From: an uncultured Muribaculaceae bacterium
GTDB taxonomy: Bacteria > Bacteroidota > Bacteroidia > Bacteroidales > Muribaculaceae
Reading direction: 5' to 3'
DNA length: 64,000 nt
Assembly: GCA_910579675.1 (NCBI GenBank)
Contig: CAJTUF010000003.1
Coordinates: forward strand, 1 to 64,000
Shown here in pieces: positions 53,924-61,134 of the stretch. The position numbers were made by a program, and so were the translations under genes. Every line of letters starts with the position of its first letter. Position 1 is the stretch's first letter. The notes beneath the pieces are model-generated. The model made no database searches. It worked only from the letters and a program-made list of their open reading frames with translations, and was not told the DNA's origin.

Positions 53924-55936
53924 ATGAATTATAGCACGAAAACAACCAATCGGCATGCCGGATCGCAGAGGCAGACTTATGCTGTCGCGGGCCGTGGACT
54001 TGCCGGGGCCGCTGCGGCCAATCTGCGCTTCTGCTCCCGGATGGGCGCAATGGTGGCCACGGGGCTGCCCCGGCGGGTGGCCGATCGCCCTCTGGTGGCG
54101 CTCTGCATGCTCGGCCCTCACCATCTGATAGCATCGGAGGGGTGCTGTCTCTATGCTCTTGACCGCCGGGCCGGGGCGGCTACTCTGCTTGCCGATCTCG
54201 GTGCCGGAAATGAGGCTTACTGCGCCATCGGGGGATCGGCGCGGGCTATTGTGATGACTTCGGCCGGAGCGCAGCATATTGTGCTTGCGGGTGAGGATGA
54301 GGCGGTGTGTCTCGGCGCGCTGCCTCAGCTCCCGCCTGTGGCTGTGGAGCTGAGGCAGGTGATGACGATCACGGAGACGGCGGGTGCCATCCGTCTTTCT
54401 GACCCTGATGCCTTGCGTGGCGGGGCTCTCGGCGCCGCCGACGCCTCGGCTCTTGCGGCCGAGCTCGACAAGGCGTGGGAGCGTGTGGCGGCCCGTGCCC
54501 GAGCTGGGAATGCGGCGATTGTGCCCTCGGGGGCCGCTATAACCGTGGAGATAAGGCAGCTCGACGGGCAGGGGGCGGCTGTGGGGTCGCGCGGACGGAT
54601 GGCTATATCCGGAGGCGGGTTGCCCGGACAGATCGATGCGCCTCTTGAGGGTGATATGCTCGGTCCGGTGACGCTGAGCGTAGGGGCCATGAGGCTGCGG
54701 ATAAGCATCGGGGCCCTTGGCGGCGAGGATGCGGCTGCATGGGGCTCAGGGCAGCTGATGGCCGAGGTGGCTTCGGGCTCGGCGCCTGAGCTTACGGTAA
54801 GATGGACCATGAGGGTGGATCGCCCGGCTTCGGGATCGCCGCGGGTGGTGGTGATTCCGGTGGTGGAGACGGTGCCTGCTGAGGCCGATGAGCCCCTGCA
54901 GAGTGTGGCCCGGGTTGCTGCCGGGACAGCCTCGGAGGTGGAGGCGGTCATCCCGGCAGTTGTGACCGACCCTGTGGCGGAGATCGTCGGGGCAACCGGG
55001 ATAAGGGCGCGCTGTGTGGCTGTGAGCGGCGATGTGGTGATGTGGGGGTGTCTTGATGGTGCTCCCGGCGATGTGGCTGTGGCCACCGCGGCGTCGCCAC
55101 TGTCGCTTGTGTCGCGGGCCACGGTGGGCGTCGACCCTGTGGCAGCGCTTGTTGCGGCCCCGAGGCTGGGGAGCGCCGCGCTGAGTCCCGGCTGCGCCCA
55201 TTTCTACGGATTTACTTCGGGCGGGATACTGAATATACAGGTGGGGTCGCGGCGTGGTGCTCCGGTGGCGTCGCTGCTAGACAGGCGTGGCGTGGGCAAG
55301 CCCGGCGCGGTAGCTGTTGGTGCCGGGCAGGTGGTGGCTATAGCCGATGGCGGCAATCAGCTGATCGCGCTCAGAGGCGGGCGTTCCGAGACCCTCGGGC
55401 GCTATCCCGACCATCATTTTGTGGCGGCGGCCATGCACGGTGTGGCCAATGAGTTGTGGCTGCTTGAGGGCGACGGCAATATCACTACCGTTGATCCTGA
55501 CAGCGGGGATATGTCGCGCCGCTATCTTCCCTACACCCCCGTGGCTCTTGGCGAAAGCGGCGGCTCCCTCTGGCTCACTGCTCCCGATGGGCTGATGGAG
55601 GTGGCGGCAGCCGGAGGGGAATGGCCCGCGGCGGTGGAGTGGCGCATGGCGCTCCCATTGGAGCCGGCGTCGGCTCTCACCGGCCTGACGGCGGGCATCA
55701 TCGCTCCCGGGGGCTTCAATGGTCGGATAGCCGTGTGGGCGGTGGGGTGGAGTGGCCCCGACCGTCCTGAGGTGGAGCCGCAGTGGCAGGTGACGCTCGA
55801 CGGAGCGCCCCGCTCGCCTCTGCAGTTCCGATTGCCGCTCCCCATGCGTGCGGGGGCGGTGGTAGAGATAAGCGGCATTGCCGGCGAGGGATTCATGATC
55901 AATCGCATAGAATATACCGCTATCCATGCCGACTGA
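53924..55936 (+). CDS. Phage-like hypothetical protein paired with terminase
   Basis: The 670-residue protein has no signal peptide and no transmembrane helix. It is very rich in Ala, Gly and Val. The first 130 residues (AGAAAANLRFCSRMGAMVAT, DRPLVALCMLGPHHLIASEG, YALDRRAGAATLLADLG) resemble the N-terminus of tail or virion proteins that precede terminase genes in Bacteroidota phages. The C-terminal half (about 420-640) has propeller-like repeats (GNQLIALRGGRSETLGRYPD; NELWLLEGDGNITTVDPDSG). Its last 11 bases overlap the terminase start. Assignment to a phage structural role rests on the pairing and loose pattern, not a firm match. Confidence 0.5.
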   Translation: MNYSTKTTNRHAGSQRQTYAVAGRGLAGAAAANLRFCSRMGAMVATGLPRRVADRPLVALCMLGPHHLIASEGCCLYALDRRAGAATLLADLGAGNEAYCAIGGSARAIVMTSAGAQHIVLAGEDEAVCLGALPQLPPVAVELRQVMTITETAGAIRLSDPDALRGGALGAADASALAAELDKAWERVAARARAGNAAIVPSGAAITVEIRQLDGQGAAVGSRGRMAISGGGLPGQIDAPLEGDMLGPVTLSVGAMRLRISIGALGGEDAAAWGSGQLMAEVASGSAPELTVRWTMRVDRPASGSPRVVVIPVVETVPAEADEPLQSVARVAAGTASEVEAVIPAVVTDPVAEIVGATGIRARCVAVSGDVVMWGCLDGAPGDVAVATAASPLSLVSRATVGVDPVAALVAAPRLGSAALSPGCAHFYGFTSGGILNIQVGSRRGAPVASLLDRRGVGKPGAVAVGAGQVVAIADGGNQLIALRGGRSETLGRYPDHHFVAAAMHGVANELWLLEGDGNITTVDPDSGDMSRRYLPYTPVALGESGGSLWLTAPDGLMEVAAAGGEWPAAVEWRMALPLEPASALTGLTAGIIAPGGFNGRIAVWAVGWSGPDRPEVEPQWQVTLDGAPRSPLQFRLPLPMRAGAVVEISGIAGEGFMINRIEYTAIHAD

Positions 55937-57755
55937 TATTGATACCCTGCTTAAGCGCGACAAGCGCCGCGAGGCCTCGCGTGTGAAGCGCGAGGCTGCT
56001 TATGATCCGGCCACCGGCGCGGGCTCGCCCGTCGTGCGGGTGCCCTACGTCATTCCCGGCCATCTCCCCGGAGCCGGGACTACTATCCGGGTGCCCGAGG
56101 CAATGCTTTCCGACTCCGGGCTGCGGAGCGTGGGCTCGCAGGTGGAGCTCGACATGATCCGTTTCCGCTACGATTTCGAGTATTGGGCGTGGAAGTGTGT
56201 GCGCATACGCGACAAGGAGAGCGGACGCCGCATCCCCTTCAGACTCAACGCCCCGCAGCGCCGCTTCCTCGCCATGCTCGAAGCCGACAGAAAGGCCCGG
56301 CGCCCCATAAGGGTTGTCATGCTCAAGGCGCGGCAGTGGGGCGGCTCCACTCTGGTGCAGATGTATTTTGCTTACATACAGATGGTGTTGAAGCGTAATT
56401 GGCACTCAATCATCTGCTCGCATGTGCGCGACACCTCGGCCACGATCCGCAATATGTACCGCCGGATGCTCAATGAGTATCCACCCGAGTATGCCGGAGA
56501 GGGTAAGGCTCCGAAATTCAGGGGAGTGGAGGGGAGCCGGTCGAAGAGCGAGATCACGGGCCGCGGGTGTACGATCGATATAGGCTCGTCGATGGCTCCC
56601 GACTCCCTGCGCGGCAACGACTTCGCGCTCGCCCACCTCTCGGAGGTGGCGTTCTGGACAGCCGGCAACAACCTGTGCCCCGACGACTTTATCCGCACCA
56701 TCAGCGGATCGGTGCCGCTGACAGCCGACACAGCCATAATCATGGAGAGCACCGCCAACGGAGTCGGCAACTATTTCCATAAGATGTGGCTCAGCGCCGA
56801 GGAGGGCAGGAGTTCCTACCGGACTATCTTTGTGCCGTGGCATGAGATAGATCTCTACCGCCTCGTGCTCAACGGCAAGGAGCGGCGCGAGCTGGCCTCG
56901 GATCTCACGCCGATGGAGCGGGCGCTTGTGGAGGGCGGGCTGACGCTCAGCCAGATCGCGTGGCGCCGGAAGAAGCGCGGCGAGTATCTGACCGACTCCC
57001 AGATGGCCGCCGAGTTTCCGGCCACGCCCGAGGAGGCGTTTGTCAACACCGGCTCGGCGGTGTTTGACTCCGCTGACGTGGAGGAGTTGCGCCTCGGATG
57101 CCTGGAGGCCCCGCTGCGCGGATCGCTACGCGGCGATGCGCTCACCGGGCGCCGCGCCATGGAGGGCTTGAGGTTTGAGTCCGATGCCAAAGGCCCTCTC
57201 GAGGTGTGGGCAGAGCCGGATGCCGATGCCGGCGACGACCGCTATGTGGTGGCAGTCGATATCGGCGGACGGTCGGCCTCGGCCGACTGGTCGGTGATAT
57301 CGGTCATGGATCGTTGCGGGCCGTCGGGCCGAGCCGAGACGGTGGCGCAATGGCGCTCCCATGCCGACCACGACATAGTGTGCTGGCAGGCGGCTGCCAT
57401 AGCGCGCTGGTATGGATGGGCGCTTCTGGTGATCGAGAGCAACAGCCTTGAGAGCGGGGGAGTGGCCGCAGTGTCGGATGCGTCGTTTTATATCCTCGGC
57501 GAGCTCCGCCGGGAGTATCCCAATCTGTATGTGAGGCGGCGCACAGAGACCCTCCGCGGCGGTATGGAGACGAGGCCCGGCTTCCACACCAACCGACGCA
57601 CCAAGACAGCGGCTCTGTCGGCCCTTATCTCGGCTCTGCGCGAGCGCACCTATATCGAGCGGAGCCACGAGGCTGTAAATGAGATGCTGACCTATGAGGT
57701 GATAGCCGGGGCGCTTACGCGGCGCGTCCCGGCTATCACGACGATATGCTCATGA
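55926..57755 (+). CDS. Phage-type large terminase subunit, frameshifted at the 3' end
   Basis: The frame as read gives 609 residues with terminase large-subunit features. An adenine-binding region QRRFLAMLEADRK precedes the atypical Walker A MLKARQWGGST and the Walker B-like ALAHLSEVAFW. A coupling motif follows (IIMESTANGVGNYFHKMW), and the nuclease begins with DRYVVAVDIGGRSASADWSV. The end ALTRRVPAITTICS is abnormal. In the -1 frame from the GGGG run at 57708-57711, the sequence continues GAYAARPGYHDDMLMTRAIA to a stop at 57842-57844, matching the HDD-type C-terminus of terminases and giving 639 residues. A one-base loss or sequencing error is likely. No capsid, portal or tail genes are nearby. 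Confidence 0.75.
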   Translation: MPTDIDTLLKRDKRREASRVKREAAYDPATGAGSPVVRVPYVIPGHLPGAGTTIRVPEAMLSDSGLRSVGSQVELDMIRFRYDFEYWAWKCVRIRDKESGRRIPFRLNAPQRRFLAMLEADRKARRPIRVVMLKARQWGGSTLVQMYFAYIQMVLKRNWHSIICSHVRDTSATIRNMYRRMLNEYPPEYAGEGKAPKFRGVEGSRSKSEITGRGCTIDIGSSMAPDSLRGNDFALAHLSEVAFWTAGNNLCPDDFIRTISGSVPLTADTAIIMESTANGVGNYFHKMWLSAEEGRSSYRTIFVPWHEIDLYRLVLNGKERRELASDLTPMERALVEGGLTLSQIAWRRKKRGEYLTDSQMAAEFPATPEEAFVNTGSAVFDSADVEELRLGCLEAPLRGSLRGDALTGRRAMEGLRFESDAKGPLEVWAEPDADAGDDRYVVAVDIGGRSASADWSVISVMDRCGPSGRAETVAQWRSHADHDIVCWQAAAIARWYGWALLVIESNSLESGGVAAVSDASFYILGELRREYPNLYVRRRTETLRGGMETRPGFHTNRRTKTAALSALISALRERTYIERSHEAVNEMLTYEVIAGALTRRVPAITTICS

Positions 57756-57823
57756 CCCGCGCCATAGCGCTTTACGTAATCTCGCAGCTCCCCGATCCGG
57801 CAGACGGAGCTGCGCCGCGACTC

Positions 57824-57863
57824 GATCCCGGCCCGGTGTGGTGATCCACTCCGGGCCGGGATC
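57824..57863 (+). terminator. 13-bp hairpin after the terminase
   Basis: GATCCCGGCCCGG and its complement pair around a 14-base loop. A T-rich stretch (CGATTTCATTGCTTTTTTT) follows. It overlaps the displaced -1 frame stop of the terminase. Confidence 0.8.
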
Positions 57864-57897
57864 CCGATTTCATTGCTTTTTTTCAGCAAAAATCAAT

Positions 57898-57999
57898 GAA
57901 AAGTTGTGAATCTGATTTTGTTTGGGTAGTTTTGCCGAAAATAACCTTAAAGACCCAACATCATGAAACACAAACTGATCTTGACGGCTCTGCTCGCAC
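57898..57999 (+). repeat. Duplicated promoter/leader/peptide start, copy 1
   Basis: About 100 bases (promoter, leader ending in AAAGACCCAACATC and the first 12 codons of the peptide) are nearly identical to 59607-59711. Differences are a few base changes and one short indel in the T-run. Confidence 0.8.
57927..57934 (+). promoter_or_regulatory. -7 box of the first NVEALA/propeller unit
   Basis: TAGTTTTG with TTG at 57904-57906, 20 bases upstream. The same promoter and leader recur at 59608-59674. Confidence 0.7.
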
Positions 58000-58067
58000 T
58001 CAGAAATGTCGAAGCCCTATCATGTTGCGTGGGTAAATATGATGATTACCAGCCGACATTTATGTAA
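57963..58067 (+). CDS. Shortened NVEALA-type peptide (internal deletion)
   Basis: The 34-codon frame begins MKHKLILTALLA as in the full peptide at 59675, then jumps to LRNVEAL, so 24 codons are missing in frame. In the full copy the lost segment is bounded by CTCGC direct repeats 72 bases apart, which points to slippage deletion. The hydrophobic signal core is mostly gone. After NVEAL the sequence (SCCVGKYDDYQPTFM) differs from the full copy. The stop lies 1 base before the lipoprotein ATG, so the frame may serve only to couple translation. Confidence 0.6.
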   Translation: MKHKLILTALLALRNVEALSCCVGKYDDYQPTFM

Positions 58068-58068
58068 G

Positions 58069-59466
58069 ATGCAAATATGTAGAAAGATGCTCGCTGCAGT
58101 TGTTGCAGCGGTCACATTGCTTTCGTGTGGCAGTGGTGGCAGGGAGGCACGCGATGTGATTGAAACGGTACAGATTGTTTCAATCGATGACCTCTTGCCA
58201 CCCCTCCACAACGGAGCTTTACTGGCTATGGCCGGAGATACACTTCTGATTGTTGATACGAAGTCGACCGATATGATGGTCACTGCATTTGATCTGTCGG
58301 GTGATAGCGTTGTGGGGCGTTTTGCCCCCTTTGGCAACGGGCCAGGAGAGGTGTGCAACATAGGGCAGCCGATAGTGACTCCCGGAAGCCGGCATCTGTT
58401 TCTGATTGATTATGGTTCATGGAGCGTAAAACGCTATGATATAGACAGTGCCTTGAATTGTCCCGACTATATGGCTGTGACAGTTGATCAATTGGATGAT
58501 AATTCACAGGGGTTTCCCGACAGGTGTGTCGCACTGACCGACAGTATTGTGGTCGGCAGGCTGATTATCCCTTCGCCAGAGGGCCGCGGGTACACTCAAG
58601 GCTTGTGCAACTACAATCTCTACAGCGGAGAGATGGGGGTGTTTGACGGGGGAGAGCTTTTGCCCGGTTTCAAGAGTATTGCCGTTGCTTCTGTGGATGA
58701 TAATCTGGTGGTAGAACTTGGGAGCAATCGTGATGCCATAAGGATGTATAGCTTTGATGGAAAATTGATTAAGACGATTTTTGGACCGGAATACCACGAG
58801 GATAAGTTGACCCGTCACACTACGTTTTTCTCCAAGGCAATAGTTGCCCGAGGCAAGATATATGCGGTTTATTCGGGAGGAGGGGAGGAATATCATGGGA
58901 GCGATATTGTGGAGATGACGCTCGGCGGTGACTATTTGAGGACTCTGCATACAGATTTGCCGATCATCAGTCTGGCCTATCATGAAAAAAGCGACCGTAT
59001 TTACATCAGTACGAGTGGCGAGACGCAGTTTGGCTATCTTATCCCCGATAGAGCCATGCCAAGCATCGTCGAAGCAGATGATACGAATGCGGGTAATGAG
59101 GCATCTGAGGGGTCGGGCATGTCAGAAAAAATATTAGTGACCATAGACAAAAGGTCGCCGGTGGCGGTTGATACTGCTGAGGCGATAGGGACTAAGTCAG
59201 AGGACGGAAGCTATGAGTATTTAGTGCCGATAGGCAATTTCACTTCAGATACACTTTGGGTTGATAGTGTAGTGGCGTCGTATCCCTATCCTGAACGCTT
59301 GCAGATGAGTTGTGATCCAATCTATCCCCGGTCGGTGTCGGGAATACGTATGGCTTTCGATCGCGCTGTTGAATCTGAGGGGTATGACGTGACTGTGTAT
59401 CTTCGGGATATAGCATCGCCGCAGAGGCTAAAGACCAAACTTCGGGTGTATCAGGCAAATCAATAG
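58069..59466 (+). CDS. 6-bladed beta-propeller lipoprotein with C-terminal DUF1573-like domain
   Basis: The start MQICRKMLAAVVAAVTLLSC, 1 base after the short peptide's stop, gives a proper lipoprotein signal; the longer frame overlaps the peptide. The 465-residue protein has a propeller domain (about 30-330; FAPFGNGPGEVCNIGQPIVT corresponds to the family's GQGPEEY piece). A C-terminal beta-sandwich (SPVAVDTAEAIG, VPIGNFTSDTLWVDSV) resembles DUF1573. Lipidation would hold it at the outer membrane. Role unknown. Its 3' end differs from the paralogue, whose tail sequence instead survives 60-110 bases downstream. Confidence 0.7.
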   Translation: MQICRKMLAAVVAAVTLLSCGSGGREARDVIETVQIVSIDDLLPPLHNGALLAMAGDTLLIVDTKSTDMMVTAFDLSGDSVVGRFAPFGNGPGEVCNIGQPIVTPGSRHLFLIDYGSWSVKRYDIDSALNCPDYMAVTVDQLDDNSQGFPDRCVALTDSIVVGRLIIPSPEGRGYTQGLCNYNLYSGEMGVFDGGELLPGFKSIAVASVDDNLVVELGSNRDAIRMYSFDGKLIKTIFGPEYHEDKLTRHTTFFSKAIVARGKIYAVYSGGGEEYHGSDIVEMTLGGDYLRTLHTDLPIISLAYHEKSDRIYISTSGETQFGYLIPDRAMPSIVEADDTNAGNEASEGSGMSEKILVTIDKRSPVAVDTAEAIGTKSEDGSYEYLVPIGNFTSDTLWVDSVVASYPYPERLQMSCDPIYPRSVSGIRMAFDRAVESEGYDVTVYLRDIASPQRLKTKLRVYQANQ

Positions 59467-59534
59467 CATCGCCATTACTGCAAGTTGACCAATCATGGTA
59501 TTCAGCCGGGTAATGTGATCCTCGATCATAGAGT

Positions 59535-59577
59535 CGACAGCAATCCTCGGCTTCAGATTATCTACATGCAAGAGTGG
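59535..59577 (+). pseudogene. Leftover 3' tail of a propeller-lipoprotein gene
   Basis: CGACAGCAATCCTCGGCTTC and the following 23 bases match the last 14 codons of the lipoprotein gene ending at 60975 (DSNPRLQIIYM-K/Q-E), with one base change inside. No open reading frame leads into it. It shows that a paralogous gene once ended here and was replaced or deleted by recombination. Confidence 0.7.
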
Positions 59578-59606
59578 CGGAGAACAAACGATCCGACAAA
59601 AAGCAG

Positions 59607-59711
59607 TGAAAAAGTTGTGATTCTGATTTTTTTTTTGGTAGTTTTGCCGAAAATAACCTTAAAGACCCAACATCATGAAACACAAACTGATCTTGACGGT
59701 TCTGCTCGCAA
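59607..59711 (+). repeat. Duplicated promoter/leader/peptide start, copy 2
   Basis: Second copy of the promoter, the AAAGACCCAACATC leader and the peptide start seen at 57898-57999. Confidence 0.8.
59639..59646 (+). promoter_or_regulatory. -7 box of the second NVEALA/propeller unit
   Basis: TAGTTTTG with TTG at 59615-59617, 21 bases upstream; a copy of the promoter at 57927. Confidence 0.7.
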
Positions 59712-59953
59712 TGGTAGTGAGTGGGGCCATATTCGCGACATTACGCGACAACCGCAACCAAAAGCCCTTGTCGGATCTCGCCCTCAGAAATATCGAAGCC
59801 TTAACATCAGGGGAAGCGGTTAATCCCAATTCCCGCTACGGCTATAAGCTCACAGATTGCATTAAAGATGGTCGAGTAGTCGGCATGTATTGTGCTTTCG
59901 CTGCCCCCAACGATGTGTGCACGCCCGGACGCCATACTCAACCATGCGATTAG
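59675..59953 (+). CDS. NVEALA-family exported peptide
   Basis: The 92-residue protein has a signal-like N-terminus (KHKLILTVLLAMVVSGAIFA), then SDLALRNIEALTSGEAVNPN, matching the NVEALA motif (here NIEALT). A Cys-containing tail follows with four Cys (TDCIKDGRVVGMYCAFAAP, then two more). NVEALA proteins are small Bacteroidota exported peptides of unknown function, usually beside 6-bladed propeller lipoproteins. The stop codon overlaps the start of the lipoprotein gene (ATGCGATTAG), so the two are translationally coupled. Confidence 0.8.
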   Translation: MKHKLILTVLLAMVVSGAIFATLRDNRNQKPLSDLALRNIEALTSGEAVNPNSRYGYKLTDCIKDGRVVGMYCAFAAPNDVCTPGRHTQPCD

Positions 59954-60975
59954 TATTATCGAGTGCAATTGTGGCGCTGCTGACGGTGGCGGGATGTCGG
60001 TCGCATAGCAATGATGATATTTCCTCAGAGCATGTTTATGAAGTGGACATGACAAAGATCGATGCCGACTCGGTGGGCTATTCCATGTTTGCTGATTCGG
60101 TGGAATATGTTGATCTTGAAATAACCAATGAATCAATGATCAGTCGCATTGGGGATATTGAGATTACCGACTCAGCAATCGTTGTTTGCGACAGCCGTCA
60201 GGGCGCAGTCATGCTTTTTGACCGTATCGGAAACTTCAGCCGCAGGATCGGGCAACGTGGTGAGGGCCCTGAAGAGTATCTCGCGCCATTGAGGATTGAT
60301 GCCGATGGTGAAAGGATTTATGTCTACGACCGCTGGCGTCAAGGCGTAATGAAATATGATTATTCCGGTCGCTTTGAGGGACTTGACAGCATAGGCCCGG
60401 CTGAGGATATCGCAATTCTCGGCCAAGGTCGTTATCTTGTTGCCGATTTCAATAGTAGTGAAGGCAGCGGGGTGTATGTTGTCACGACTGATCCATACCG
60501 CCGGAATCTGATCGCGAAGCGCCGCGATCCAGTCGACCGTACCCATATGTGGGAGTTTTATCGCTCAGGCAGCGGATTGACAGTCATGTCGAGCGACTTT
60601 GAAAACCGTCTTTACCGTTATGCGGGCGATTCGTTGGTGGCGGAAGTCCGGTTTGCCATATCGCCGGTGCCTTCGGCCGATGATCTGGCCTCGTGGAAGC
60701 GTGAGGATCTGATGGAGCATTTTGCGGGCACGGGTCATATCGACACAGGCCGATGGCATATCGGGATATATTCCCGCTATCCCGATATGAGGTATGTGAT
60801 ACTCGACCGTAGCAACGGCAGCCTTATGTTGTCCGCAGCTCTGAAAAACGACATCGACGGGGTGGCCCGCGAGGATTTTGCGGGCTCCACCCGGGATGGA
60901 GACATGGTGATGACTGTAGCAGGAGTTGAGCGCGACAGCAATCCTCGGCTTCAGATTATCTACATGAAAGAGTGA
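59944..60975 (+). CDS. 6-bladed beta-propeller lipoprotein paired with NVEALA peptide
   Basis: The start MRLVLSSAIVALLTVAGC gives a lipoprotein signal and overlaps the peptide's stop; the upstream in-frame ATG lies in the peptide's coding region. The 343-residue protein contains FDRIGNFSRRIGQRGEGPEE, the family hallmark, and further blades (IYVYDRWRQGVMKYDYSGRF; NRLYRYAGDSLVAEVRFAIS). It ends in the SNPRLQIIYMKE tail whose duplicate lies at 59535-59577. Together with the peptide it forms a two-gene unit. It may recognise or hold the small peptide at the cell surface, but this is unproven. Confidence 0.75.
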   Translation: MRLVLSSAIVALLTVAGCRSHSNDDISSEHVYEVDMTKIDADSVGYSMFADSVEYVDLEITNESMISRIGDIEITDSAIVVCDSRQGAVMLFDRIGNFSRRIGQRGEGPEEYLAPLRIDADGERIYVYDRWRQGVMKYDYSGRFEGLDSIGPAEDIAILGQGRYLVADFNSSEGSGVYVVTTDPYRRNLIAKRRDPVDRTHMWEFYRSGSGLTVMSSDFENRLYRYAGDSLVAEVRFAISPVPSADDLASWKREDLMEHFAGTGHIDTGRWHIGIYSRYPDMRYVILDRSNGSLMLSAALKNDIDGVAREDFAGSTRDGDMVMTVAGVERDSNPRLQIIYMKE

Positions 60976-61028
60976 GCGGAGCAAAGCTTGTGACGTCAGT
61001 TTTTTTTGCCGGATGACGGAAAAATTTG

Positions 61029-61036
61029 TATCTTCG
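61029..61036 (+). promoter_or_regulatory. -7 box of the PFOR promoter
   Basis: TATCTTCG differs by one base from TAnnTTTG. TTTG at 61005-61008 lies 20 bases upstream, a good -33 element. Confidence 0.6.
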
Positions 61037-61094
61037 CGGTGTAATGTGTCCTTAAACGGGGCTCATTGCACCGCCGGCCTGTCAAAGGGGCCGG
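61036..61094 (+). other. Structured mRNA leader of the PFOR gene
   Basis: Two stems follow the -7 box. GCGGTGTAAT (61036-61045) pairs with ATTGCACCGC (61065-61074) with one G-U, and CCGGCC (61074-61079) pairs with GGCCGG (61089-61094). They occupy the first 60 bases of a leader of about 90. No known riboswitch class is recognised. Confidence 0.5.
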
Positions 61095-61134
61095 TGTAGA
61101 ATAGCAACAATTTATCCAATCATATTAAACATCA

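Noticed and set aside
59485..59823. 112-codon frame between the two lipoprotein genes
   Set aside because: It covers the relic gene tail, the duplicated promoter and out-of-frame peptide sequence, so it is not a gene.
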